From Phycomyces nitens (Eukaryota; Mucoromycota; Mucoromycetes; Mucorales; Phycomycetaceae): 64,000 nucleotides of DNA. Numbering within the stretch: position 1 is the stretch's first letter; each line of letters opens with the position of its first letter. The translations under genes were made by a program, and so were the position numbers. The DNA is taken from positions 6,634,001 to 6,698,000 of the forward strand of contig JAHRBC010000001.1 of the NCBI GenBank assembly GCA_022702545.1. The letters run 5' to 3'. Positions 23,074 to 33,104 of this stretch are shown here, piece by piece. The notes beneath the pieces are model-generated. The model saw only the letters and a program-made list of their open reading frames with translations. It was not told the origin of the DNA and searched no databases.

Positions 23074-24021
23074 ATGGAAACACCTACACCTAATGAACGA
23101 CTATACACACAAGATGAAATGGAAAATATTATCCGAAACGTCGTTAGACAAATCGACGAGGAAAAAGAAGAAAGAATATCAGAATCACCCATACCGGTGG
23201 AGATCTCTGAGACTTTGGCCAATACACCTAGCCAACAGAAACAAGACAACTCTCGAAAGTTCAAACGAGACACCAAAAGATACAACCTGGATGAATGGAC
23301 CACACCAGAAAAAATCAACAAGAGCGTACTATCCTATCTCAAACGACACTCCACAGAAACAACTCAGGTTGTCGCTTCCATCTATAAGATCACGGAAAAC
23401 ACACGTTTCCAAGCCAGAGTGGCAATGGAAATCTTTGAACAGTTACAACTCGTTTTCACGACAAGCCCAAATGAAGCCGAATCAATCATTGGGCGATGCA
23501 TTGAACAAAGTAAACGACTGGCAGTCTTTGGTCTTGAAACAGCAAGAGCACAAGAACGAGAAACAAAAGAGTACGCAGACAAAGCCCTTCGCATCCCAAT
23601 CAGTATCAAACATTTGGAGACCTCTGATGAGGATCCAAAAACCAAGAACGGATACAGCGATGAATTTCTTAGTACTTTCCACAAAGCAACCTTTGACCAA
23701 AAGTTGGTCCAACAAGCCAGTGGATCCAGAGGAAACTATAGAGGCAATGGACATTATCAGTCCAGAGGAGGCTCTAGAGGATCTAGAGGTGGTCTCAGAG
23801 GGTACAGAAGAGGAAACGGTGGATTACGGGTTTCTTTTTTTTTGGACCAGGCCCTCCAACAACAGAACAGGATACTCAAACAACCCAAAAAATCCGTAGC
23901 AGACAAGCCCACCAAACCACAACTCCTCAACCAACCAATAAATAACGCACACTACAGCATCCCGACCGATGGGATCGCTCCAGGGGGAGACTTCAACAGT
24001 TTGCTTCCCAATGGCACCTAA
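23074..24021 (+). CDS. DIRS Gag-like protein
   Basis: The first ATG of the open frame is at 23074, giving 315 residues. The N-terminal part is charged (DEMENIIRNVVRQIDEEKEER) and a helical middle follows. At residues about 217-250 there is an arginine-glycine-rich patch (SRGNYRGNGHYQSRGG and on), a likely RNA-binding tail that stands in for zinc knuckles. The position directly inside the left inverted repeat and before RT is that of DIRS gag. It would bind element RNA in a cytoplasmic particle. The pol frame (open from 23946) overlaps its 3' end by about 76 bases in another frame. Confidence 0.7.
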   Translation: METPTPNERLYTQDEMENIIRNVVRQIDEEKEERISESPIPVEISETLANTPSQQKQDNSRKFKRDTKRYNLDEWTTPEKINKSVLSYLKRHSTETTQVVASIYKITENTRFQARVAMEIFEQLQLVFTTSPNEAESIIGRCIEQSKRLAVFGLETARAQERETKEYADKALRIPISIKHLETSDEDPKTKNGYSDEFLSTFHKATFDQKLVQQASGSRGNYRGNGHYQSRGGSRGSRGGLRGYRRGNGGLRVSFFLDQALQQQNRILKQPKKSVADKPTKPQLLNQPINNAHYSIPTDGIAPGGDFNSLLPNGT

Positions 24022-26191
24022 CAACAAATCATCCATGGCCCCTATCAGTAATACAATATGGGTATCAGATACCACTAGTAAATAAACCAACAACATGGCG
24101 ATTGCGTCAAATTCATTTAAACTCTACAGATCAATTAGCTGTCAACGAAGCAGTGGACAAATTTTTACAGGCCGAGATAATCGAACTGTCTCCCACTCAA
24201 AACACAGATTTTCTTTCAAACTTTTTCACCATTCAAGAATCCCACAAGCGCAGACCAATATTGGATTGCCAAAAGATCAACAATTTCATTCAATGCCAAC
24301 ACTTCAAAATGGAGGGCGTCCCAGCCTTGCGAGACATTATCGAGGCGAAGGATTTTATTTGCAAACTGGACCTCAAGGATGCATATGTTGTGACACCGAT
24401 ACACCAAAACTCCAGGAAGTATCTGACCTTTCAGAACCAGGGAAAAGTATACCAATACAAGACGCTAACATTTGGCATGAGTGTCAGCCCGAGAGTGCTC
24501 AGCAAGTTGATGCGACTCGCCATAGAACTCATGAGGCAATCGGGCATTCGTCTAGTATACTACCTCGACGATATTTGCATTCTGGGCTCAACAAAGACAG
24601 AAGTCATGACACACACGCAAACAGTAGTATCGCACTTGGAACGCCTGGGATTTTTGATAAAATACCAGAAAAGTGTAATGACTCCTTTGCAGCAACAGGA
24701 GTTTTTGGGGTTTGTTTTCAATACAAAGACTTGACAATATCTGTACCACTCAAGAAACTAACCAAATTAATGGGACGATTGAGACAAGCCATGAACAGCA
24801 CACCCAGTCAATACAACTGCAGATGGTATGCCAGTTTGATGGGAAAGATGACATTGTCGCGTGATGTGTTTGGTTGTGTAGTGTAGATGTCCAAACGGCG
24901 GTAAGAAAAATGTAATATAACTCCAATGTAATCGATGTCTTGTCACTAAATGAACCGAAGACCAAATCGCAATACCAGAGGCAGTTATACACAGAAAGAA
25001 AAAATAATATAGAACGTAAAAACGATGATTTATTCAGTTGACTTCTTTTTAGTATTTTATAGTAATTGTTAGATCTTTTTTTGGGGTGAACGAGAAATAG
25101 GATGAGATTATGTTTAGACGAGAATAGAGATAAAGTTCATCTGTACAACCGAGTAATGAGATGGTAGTTGATCTTCTTTACTAATCTCCGCTAACCTTCT
25201 CACTTGTGAACTAGCCGAGAAATATAGACACCGTGCACGCACGACAACATCTATGATCCCGGTGATAGGGGAAGGCTTACTTCATATTCGTCATATGCAG
25301 AGGGATTTAGCAACGAGTTTACAACATTACCACCAGAATTGGGATGCACCCATGAGATTGTCACACGAGAGCAAGAAGGAATTGGAATGGTGGAAAGAGT
25401 GGATGCACAAGAAGAATGGCCTACCCATTCAAAAGATATTATCATGCAAGACTCCTCAAGTAGTAATTCATGTAGACGCCTCAGATCTAGGTTGGGGGGT
25501 GAGCTCAACGTCGGTTCAAGCAACAGGTCCATGGTCACCAACAGAAAGATAATACTCGATAAATGTGCGAGAACTCATGGCTATCTACTTTGCTCTAAAG
25601 CTACATGCAAGACACCACAAGGGATTCCGGCTAAAGATCTTCACCGACAATATCACCGCCCTGAAGTACAGTTCGAAATCGGGAGGAACTGCCTCGATCT
25701 TGTTACAAAACCTAGCCGTGAACATTCAAAATATTTGCAACGACTTTGACTTGGACGTCGAATACGAACATATACCAGGCGTGGACAACATCAAGGCCGA
25801 TTGGTTAAGCCAACAAACACACCAGACAAATCAGATGATTTACGAAGCCACAATTCCCAAACGAATATTCCAACAGATCAACAAACGATGGGGACCGCTG
25901 GTGATAGACGTCTTTGCGGACGGACTCAATTCTCAACTACCACAATTCTGGAGTCTTTGTCCGGACCCCGAGGCGCTAGCGTTGGATGATTTCCAACAGA
26001 CGTGGCTTGCAAAGGGAATGTACTTGTTCCCACCCTGGAAATTCATACCAAAAACAATCCAATACATCAAATACCAGAAATTACAACAAGCAGTACTAGT
26101 CACGCCGTGTTGGCCCACTCAATACTGGTTCCCCACCATACTCAAAACGAAACACAAGAGTCAACCGATGATATTCAAATTAGACAGGTAG
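23946..26191 (+). pseudogene. DIRS pol: reverse transcriptase, RNase H and C-terminal domain, broken
   Basis: The frame is open from 23946 (GRLQQFASQW...). RT motifs follow: RPILDCQKIN, FICKLDLKDAY, LTFGMSVSPRV, and the active-site YLDD at 24561-24572. A one-base loss near 24732-24735 puts a TGA in frame. The correct reading continues one frame over (ISVPLKKLTKLMGRLRQAM). A 394-bp insert (24854-25247) then splits GKMT from SMIPVIGEG. An in-frame TAA stands at 25550-25552. RNase H follows (IHVDASDLGWG, FTDNITALKY, HIPGVDNIKADWLS), then the DIRS C-terminal block (DVFADGLNSQLPQFWS, FPPWKFIP), which in some DIRS proteins is called methyltransferase-like. With three lesions it is not functional. 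Confidence 0.85.
24854..25247. mobile_element. Nested 394-bp inverted-repeat element (MITE-like) in DIRS pol
   Basis: The ends are TTGTCGCGTG and the complement of TTGTCGTGCGTG. The flanking dinucleotide CA is present on both sides (24852-24853, 25248-25249). Ignoring 396 bp restores the pol frame exactly between GKMT and SMIP, so the boundaries are firm. It encodes nothing. The short inverted ends and 2-bp duplication fit a small non-autonomous DNA transposon. The superfamily is not assigned. Confidence 0.75.
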
Positions 26192-26202
26192 AAAATAATC
26201 GC

Positions 26203-27381
26203 ATGGAACTTACCCGCAACAAGAGGAAGACAGTTGATCAGTTAGATGAGGATACAATTGAATTCCTATCTCATGCCTATAGGAAAAATACACGAAGGGT
26301 GTACAACTCGGGTTGGAAGAAATGGATCACTTGGTGCGCAACTCAGAAACCTACTGTATCCCCTGAGGACTACAATGTCAAAAACGTATTGATGTTTCTC
26401 AAGTCCAACAGTCATTTCTCATACCAATATTTGAATGGTTTACGTTCCTCAATTGCTTCCGTATTCAAGATACTTCACCCAGAGCAGATGGCCATCGCAA
26501 ATCAGGACTGCATCGTTGAGTTTTTTAAGGCCAAGAAGCATACAGAAATTCTGATTCCGGAAAAACACTCACTGCAAACATGGGATACCAAGCTACTCAT
26601 GAGGTTTATCAAGCAAGAATGGCCTTCCGATAAAGACATCAATCTATATGATCTACAACAGAAAACAATCATCCTGATGTGTCTTGTTGCTATGGCTAGA
26701 CCGAGGTCTGATGTGGGTCGTCTACTATTCAAATATGTGCAACTTGAACTACACAACAACAAACCAATCTCGGGATTCATACATTTCAGGGAAGCAAAGG
26801 AAACACAGGTAAAATCCACAATTCTTGGTCTTATGGAGGATACCGATCTATGTCTCGTCTCTACACTCTATACATTCATGGAGAAAACCGCAAAGCTACG
26901 ACAACAACTACCAGACGATCACACCCTTTTTCTGGCATATATTAATAACCCTGACAAAACCAACTCCGTAAGCAGTTCTACAGTAGCATCTTGGGTTCAG
27001 AAAACAATGGCGAGAGCGGGCGTAGACACGACCAAGTACAAAGCACATTCCATTCGGTCAGCTTCGAGCACAAAGGCAGTAGAAGAGGGAGTAGCAATAC
27101 CCAGAGTTAAGATACACGCGAACTGGAGTCTCAGGTCCAACACTTTTGAAACATATTATCTCAAACCTTCTGCTCAACAAAATGATAGCACACAAATAGC
27201 CAACTCAATTTTTTCGAAATCAGGAGAACCTACCACATTGGAGTCTGAGTCAAAGTCAACAAGGATTGTTGAAGGTACGACCAAAAATACGTACGTTGAC
27301 GAAGACGAAGACGAAGACGAAAATGTGGTAACAACCCACCCTACTTGGTTTTCTTGGCTGAGAAATCAGCTACCCATCTAA
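26203..27381 (+). CDS. DIRS tyrosine recombinase
   Basis: The frame begins at ATG 26203 (MELTRNKRKT), 11 bases after pol, and gives 392 residues; it is open further upstream. The N-terminal SAM-like core-binding part (AYRKNTRRVYNSGWKKW) is followed by the catalytic domain: Arg in MARPRSD (R166), His and Arg in HSIR (282-285), and the nucleophile Tyr in FETYYLKP (Y318 or Y319). This is the integrase of DIRS elements, which inserts a circular cDNA. The frame is intact although pol is broken. Its 3' end encodes an acidic DEDEDEDEN tail because it overlaps the internal complementary region. Confidence 0.85.
   Translation: MELTRNKRKTVDQLDEDTIEFLSHAYRKNTRRVYNSGWKKWITWCATQKPTVSPEDYNVKNVLMFLKSNSHFSYQYLNGLRSSIASVFKILHPEQMAIANQDCIVEFFKAKKHTEILIPEKHSLQTWDTKLLMRFIKQEWPSDKDINLYDLQQKTIILMCLVAMARPRSDVGRLLFKYVQLELHNNKPISGFIHFREAKETQVKSTILGLMEDTDLCLVSTLYTFMEKTAKLRQQLPDDHTLFLAYINNPDKTNSVSSSTVASWVQKTMARAGVDTTKYKAHSIRSASSTKAVEEGVAIPRVKIHANWSLRSNTFETYYLKPSAQQNDSTQIANSIFSKSGEPTTLESESKSTRIVEGTTKNTYVDEDEDEDENVVTTHPTWFSWLRNQLPI
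27231..27332 (+). repeat. DIRS internal complementary region
   Basis: The first half (to about 27287) is the reverse complement of the left end 22889-22938. The second half, containing (GACGAA)n, is the reverse complement of the right end 27600-27632. In DIRS elements this region is the template that rebuilds the outer ends during rolling-circle-like reverse transcription. The junction trinucleotide is TTT (reading the complement), against TTG at the integrated ends. Confidence 0.85.
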
Positions 27382-27492
27382 AAATTATTTTTTCTTTGAA
27401 TTTGTTTTTTATTTCTATATCTTATAATCAGTTTATTCTTAACCCCCCTTTATTCTTATTCTTTGTATACCAAAAAATTGAGCTGAATAAGT

Positions 27493-27605
27493 CTTTTGAA
27501 GGTATAAAGGGAAATGAGGGTTTAGGATACAATTTTATTTTTTATTACTATTTTTTATCTATAAAAGGAAAATAAAGCGCGGCTCTTGGAGCATGTTACC
27601 ACATT
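27493..27605 (-). repeat. DIRS right inverted terminal repeat
   Basis: Reverse complement of 22934-23048, from CTTTTGAAGGTATAAAGGG to GAGCATGTTACCACATT. The outer extension 27606-27632 is the (TCTTCG)n stretch matched by the internal complementary region. Confidence 0.9.
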
Positions 27606-30239
27606 TTCGTCTTCGTCTTCGTCAACGTATGTATTGATACAGTCGTTTATTTTAACTTGCTTGAACCGCTTTATGTCACTGCTCTTCCGTCACGTAAAGT
27701 GCGCGGCTTTTAGCTTGGAATCAATACGAATTTGTTTTAAAAAGTGAGAGAATAAATCCGAGTTGAAATGGTAGAAAATATCAAAGGAAGTGGATGGAAA
27801 AGTTGAGGAATGCCAATAAAAGAGAAAGTCGTTAAATATATAGTGACTCAGTACTTCTCCATAACTCAGAGCGCCTTCCTAGCCGTTAAGCCGGATAGGA
27901 AAGCTTTATTCTTAAAGAGAAAGTTCTAGTGGGGGCTTCAGATTGCTTTAGTGGTGATGACAGCGAGTAAAACTTGAGAGTTTTCTGAGGGTTGACTACC
28001 AATAATGGAGTCAAAGACCAAAAGATTATGGATACATTTGGGGGTCCATGATGGCTAGAAATGGGAGAGAAGCACGTTCAACATTTGGTGTTTGTCTGGG
28101 CACGGCAAAAAAAGAAGTTAAATCTATCTTCTGTAGCTTAAGAGCAAAGAGAGAATTTGGGGATGTTGATCTTTTTGGACATTATTCAGTGAAGGTACTT
28201 GCGAGTCGGAATTCAACCCAACAGTAGTCTTTACCATACTATTTAGAAGTAGTAAAGCAGGATTAGTCTCCAGAACCTGCGCCAGCGGAGGGGAGGGAGG
28301 GCAAAAGTTAGCGTCCAAATATGACAGCATAAATAATCCGTAGTTGCTTTTCACAGATATCGGTTGTTAATGCAAACTAGGAAAAGAAGTGAGGGGAGGT
28401 TAGGTAAACGAAGAACGTTGTGGGGGTAAGGTTGAAGGCACCGAAGAAATCAAGAACAGTCAATCGTCCTAGCACTGTTATTATGTTGGAAAAGATGGCT
28501 AATCCGGTTACGAGCGCAGGGACGGTTATTCCGGGCCCTATACCTGAAGCAACCATCCTCACTCAGCACAAAGGCATCAGAGATAATAGTTGACTCGAGG
28601 TTTACTGCTGAGGCAGCAAAAGGTGGAATAAATGTCCGAGTGGAGAACAATAGAAAGTCCAATGCTATAGAAAGTTCCACTCGGAAGTCAAGAGGGATGG
28701 CAGTGGGAAGAACTTGCTAGTATGCACGGTATATAGGCAGTAAGGAACTAGGGAAGCCTGCTGAGCTACCTGTAAACAGTAGTGTTATTTGAAAGGAAAG
28801 AGTGTGAAAGTGCAAATGAAGAAGATTGAGAAAAACGACGAGTGTAAAATAGAAAGTATCCATCTTGGCTGGAGACCGCACGGTTGATTATCAGGATCTA
28901 ACGGCCCCAAACCACCAGATTTACGCTGGAGGAAGAGCAAGAGCTAGCCAAGACTTCAAAACCCTAGCCTGAGGTAAGACCGGATTTGTGTCCGTATAGC
29001 AGCGAAGAAGAACAGAGGAGCAGGAGTCACATACAGGACACGTCATATAGTGCTAAAAATATGAATTCGCTACACTACGTTTTCCTCGCACAGTCAAACA
29101 TCTCTAAAAGAGTATGACACAAGGCTGTTCTAACTTTGCAAGAAGGGCAGCATAAAATGATTTCAATTGAGTAGGGTGGGAACTGAGCGTAAAGCCAAGG
29201 TAGCGCACAGCAGTGGCAGTGTGGCAATTATGGTAGGTTTATATATGAGCATAATCCAAAAGCGGGCCCCAGTCTGAGTGAATTTTTTTTAGAGAGATAG
29301 CAACTGCAATGGTTTTGTTTAGATTGACCTTGGTGGTCGATGCAGCCCAAATATACGGAGTATAGATAACATCATGGTCATTTCAGAAGACGTGGAGAGA
29401 AAAGCAGAAGATAATCAGCATACGCTATAATCCTCAATTGCTGAGGGAAAAGGGATGGGGTCGAGACAACAAGACTGAGAGTGACAGTAAATTGAAACCC
29501 TTGAATATATGATGAAGTTACAATCGAGCACAAGAGATGCTCAAATCCAATGTTGAATGAGAGAAGAAAGAGAGGATCGCCCTAAAGCAAACCACGGCCT
29601 TGTTCGAATGGCAAATATATATGACCATTGAAGGTGGGAGTAATCTTGGTCAATAATAAAAGTACACAAACAGAGTCGATGAACATGGCGGGTAGTACCA
29701 TCGTTTTCATGACTATCCAAAGGTAGATGTGATGGACACGCTCATACACATTATCTTGGTCTAAAAGAATACCAATACAGGGACCCTTTCTGATTTGTGT
29801 ATGAGATATGGTCTGTCTCGCCTATAGTTTATTGTCAGCAATAGAATAATTTGCCATAAAAACTGTTTGAAAATTTGCAATAAGAGGGCCAATTCAGCGT
29901 CCAAGGCGGAACGTTAGCATCTTGGGGAATATATTTGTTCTACAATTAATTAGTGAGATTGTACGCCAGTTCCAGAGGGAAGTTGGCTCTCCTGTCTTGT
30001 GAAGCGAAAAAAGAACTGTTAACCACGATAAAGGGGAAAAAACGAGAAGATCATATTGATACACTTGGGCGGTCAGGGTTTGGATAGTGGGATGAACGAG
30101 AACGTGTGCTCACAATGGATATAGAAAGCAATTCATACCTGGGCTAGATTTGCTGTGTGTGGCATTACGCACGGCCAAAAGTTCATCAAGCGTTACCTTT
30201 TAGGTCAATGGAGCACGTCGCTCAGAAGAGAGGATGAAT

Positions 30240-31470
30240 TACAGTGAAGCACTTCCCAAGATGGAATGAACTGCAGATAAATCAATATGTTCTTGCGAAT
30301 GCAATGTTTGATAAAAAAAACTGGATGCGTCCAAGTAGGTCTGCTGGAAAAGTGTATGTTGCACCACTGTCTGGATTGACTAGAGTTAATATTGATTTTT
30401 CTGTAGCTCTTTGTTATAGGACACGAAAAAAGTACTTGGTGGATGACTCGCCTTTTTCAGACCAATTGATTCCAGATTTAGTAGCAAAAGTGGAAACACG
30501 AGAGAGCTGGATAGAGGCCAACTCGGATTCAATATTAGCAAGAGAAGGTAAAGGTGGGTAGCCAGAGAGCATATTTGGCTGTCAGTGAAAATATTTCTCT
30601 CGGGAACGGAGGTGACGATGAATTTTTTTCTCCTGTGAGAGAGCTTGCTTAAAATTATTCCAACGAGTTCCAGAAGAGGTATAAGTAGCGAGAGACTCAG
30701 CAGATCCGCTCAAAAAATTGGCAAGTATGTTGTCAAATTCAATGTGAGAGAGGTATTGGATGTTGGAGCGCCAGACTGTAAGTCTAAAAGGTCTAGATAG
30801 AGTGAAATAAAGACGGCAATAAATCAGTAATTGGTTGAGGAAGGATTAATAAAGGTAACCTCGGTATATTGAGTGGTTAAGGATATGGGATGTAAAATAT
30901 AGTTGATACAAGTGTGTATGTGGGTGCTGTAAAAAATGAGAATCAGAGACGAGGTATGAGTGGGAATAACATTTATACAATTACCTTGAAGACATCCTTT
31001 CCAGGGAGATGGATAGCTTCAAGGCTAACAAAAACTACAGTTAAATACACCCAAGACAAAGGTAGGAAGGGAAGGAAGAAGGGTGACTGGTAAAGAAAAG
31101 AAAGTGCGTTGATGTGGAAGAATATTTGGAGCAGAAAGTACAATGACAGTAAAATGATCAATGCGTTGGTCAGTACGTTTAACCTTGACAAATAGTCACG
31201 GTCATCTGGTGACACATACAATTGCTCAAAGTGAAGGGAATCGAAAGAGAAAGTATAGTGCAAAGTCTAAAGAGTTTCTTTTGTTTGAAAGAGAAGATGC
31301 ATAGTGAAATGACGGAAAGGAAGATGCTGGATTTCTTGTAAAGTAAAAAAAAAGTGAAGGAGAGAAGGAGCGGAGGTGACCGATAAAGAGACGTTTGGGG
31401 AGATTACGGATTAGTGATGGTGGGGAGGATACCTCAAAAATTCAAGGTTCTTAGGCGGATAGATTATACA
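30240..31470 (-). pseudogene. LINE B endonuclease relic
   Basis: Shattered minus-strand frames align with the LINE A endonuclease (for example LHFEQLYVSPDDR near 31190-31230). There are many frameshifts and no intact catalytic motif. The open plus-strand frame at 30244-30561 is only its antisense. Confidence 0.55.
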
Positions 31471-31471
31471 G

Positions 31472-32740
31472 TCATTTATGAAGATGGTCGGCCAGACGGA
31501 CCAGAGGGAGAGTCAGCTTCATCCGTAGGCGTATTGTCAGCAAGATCAGTAAAGGGTTAATTGCCCTGGACTTCTGTCTTAAGAGATCAAACAAGGACTG
31601 AAGAAATTCATCATCTATCATAATTGGCTGGGATAGGCCATCATCAGGAAAGAAAATGCGCCGAGCGGCAAACGAGTACTTGCTGGCAGTTGCTCCTCGA
31701 CATTTAGGATCAAACATTGGTATGACAATGTCATCACCAGTGGGAGCAGAGGAGCGAGCTGACACAGCCTTGGATTGAGTGGTCATTACCGGCATGGATC
31801 AACAACGAATGGGCTTGGGAGCCAAATATATGGGTGCAGGATATGTGTTGTCCGATGTCAAACCCATAGCTGTACACGGGGAAGAAATTGGGGAGTGTTG
31901 GTAGCTGCCTTATGAGCACAAAGAGCTGATGCTTCAGCAATATCCAAGTGGAGCTGCTCTTGCTAAAGACGCTTGACTTCAACTGTGTCGGGGTGAGCGA
32001 GTTGGGCACCTTGTAAATGCACGTAGGAAGTGACCTCCCTCACGGCAATACCCACACACAGATGAAATATCCTTGCAACGCAGTTCCACTGTGCAGGATA
32101 TGGAGCCTTCCAAATGACGGCAACTGGGGAGTGATTTGGGTGTGTCTAACCCAGATATGTCCAGAAGGACGGTAGCTTCACCACATAAAGTTCCACAATG
32201 GGAGACGTAGGCACCCAATTGGACAATCTTTTCATACAAATGGAAAGCCTCTTCAATGGGCTCAAGAAGGTCAGTTTTGGAATCTCAAGGGTTGATGCGA
32301 TATATTTTAACATTTTCAATATGTATATTGGAAGGTGAATTTGGGGAGGCAACGACGCGGGTGCTCTGGTACATTAGACTATCAGAGGTGGCTTTCACCC
32401 GGGTGGCAGGTTCGGTAGAAATGGCCTTTGCCAAAAGATCCTTTGAACGAGTGTAACGCAAGGTCAACAAGGTCATCTGGCCAATGTGGTCAGAGAGGAC
32501 ATCATCTACTGCGTTGTTAGGAACGAGTTTGCCGAGATTGAACAAAACACTCGATGGATGGATAGTGTTGGTTCAAGCAGTATATACTGGATCCATTAAG
32601 AGAGTCTAGTTAAACCAAGTGCATTAAAGAGATAAAGAGACTTGTTCTTCCGACGGGATGGTGTGCTCTGTGCATGGATTGCCGGTCGTTGGACCTGACA
32701 TGGGTTGAGAGTACTGCCCTGTGAGTTCGATCCCTCAGAG
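31472..32740 (-). pseudogene. LINE B ORF1 relic
   Basis: Minus-strand frames match LINE A ORF1: the 32545-32285 segment, then IVQLGAYVSHCGTLCGEATV, then the knuckle CGYCREGGHF near 32040. The second knuckle and about 66 bases are deleted after RSPR. The tail carries the SKYSFAARR wording near 31660. The same internal TGA as in LINE A is present near 32290. Confidence 0.6.
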
Positions 32741-33104
32741 GTACTCATATTAATGCTTATTATGGGGATTTGTGTTAGTAGAATATTTATCTGTGATATC
32801 TTGGATTTTGATATTATGGGATCCAGAAAAGGATGATATTCTCATTGCTAGAACTGTTTCAGTATATCAGTCACTCTTTATATAATTACTTTATATTACT
32901 CAATACAGCACCAACTTTAATTTCTTGAAATGGTATAGTAAGCCTCGCTTGTGAAATATATTGATCAACAGAATTACAAGGACAGAGCAATTAATCTTGT
33001 TTATAGAACAACAATTCACACATTCTAAGCCTTTGTTGTGTAAGTCTCGACTGGATAAAACAAACCAAAAAAACGAAAAACCGCTTCATCCTTTTCTCAA
33101 CAAC

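Larger units (their letters stand above)
22889..27636 (+). mobile_element. DIRS-type tyrosine-recombinase retrotransposon
   Basis: A 4748-bp element with the full DIRS plan. The inverted terminal repeats are 22934-23048 and 27493-27605 (about 114 bp). An internal complementary region, about 27231-27332, has one half complementary to the left extension (22889-22938) and the other half to the right extension (27600-27632). Gag, RT/RNase H and tyrosine recombinase genes lie between. The paralogous flank at 12880-12900 is the empty site. The only shared bases are ATTG (22885-22888 and 27633-27636), as expected for circle integration without a true target duplication. Confidence 0.9.
27660..32807 (-). 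mobile_element. Type I LINE (non-LTR retrotransposon), copy B, decayed
   Basis: Collinear with LINE A (4625-9888). The 3' part 27800-30050 and the ORF1 part 31990-32560 are nearly identical to LINE A. The middle, about 30060-31950, is clearly more diverged (roughly three of four bases kept by eye). It holds ORF1 (about 32740-31480), endonuclease (31470-30240) and RT (30200-28000) relics, all broken. It lies between Hsp70 copies 3 and 4, the same relative position as LINE A between copies 1 and 2. Confidence 0.8.

Noticed and set aside
27300..27322. (GACGAA)n as an independent microsatellite
   Set aside because: It is explained by the DIRS internal complementary region and its match to the right end.
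30244..30561. Plus-strand 105-codon frame
   Set aside because: It is the antisense of the LINE B endonuclease region and matches the antisense frame 7286-7522 of LINE A.
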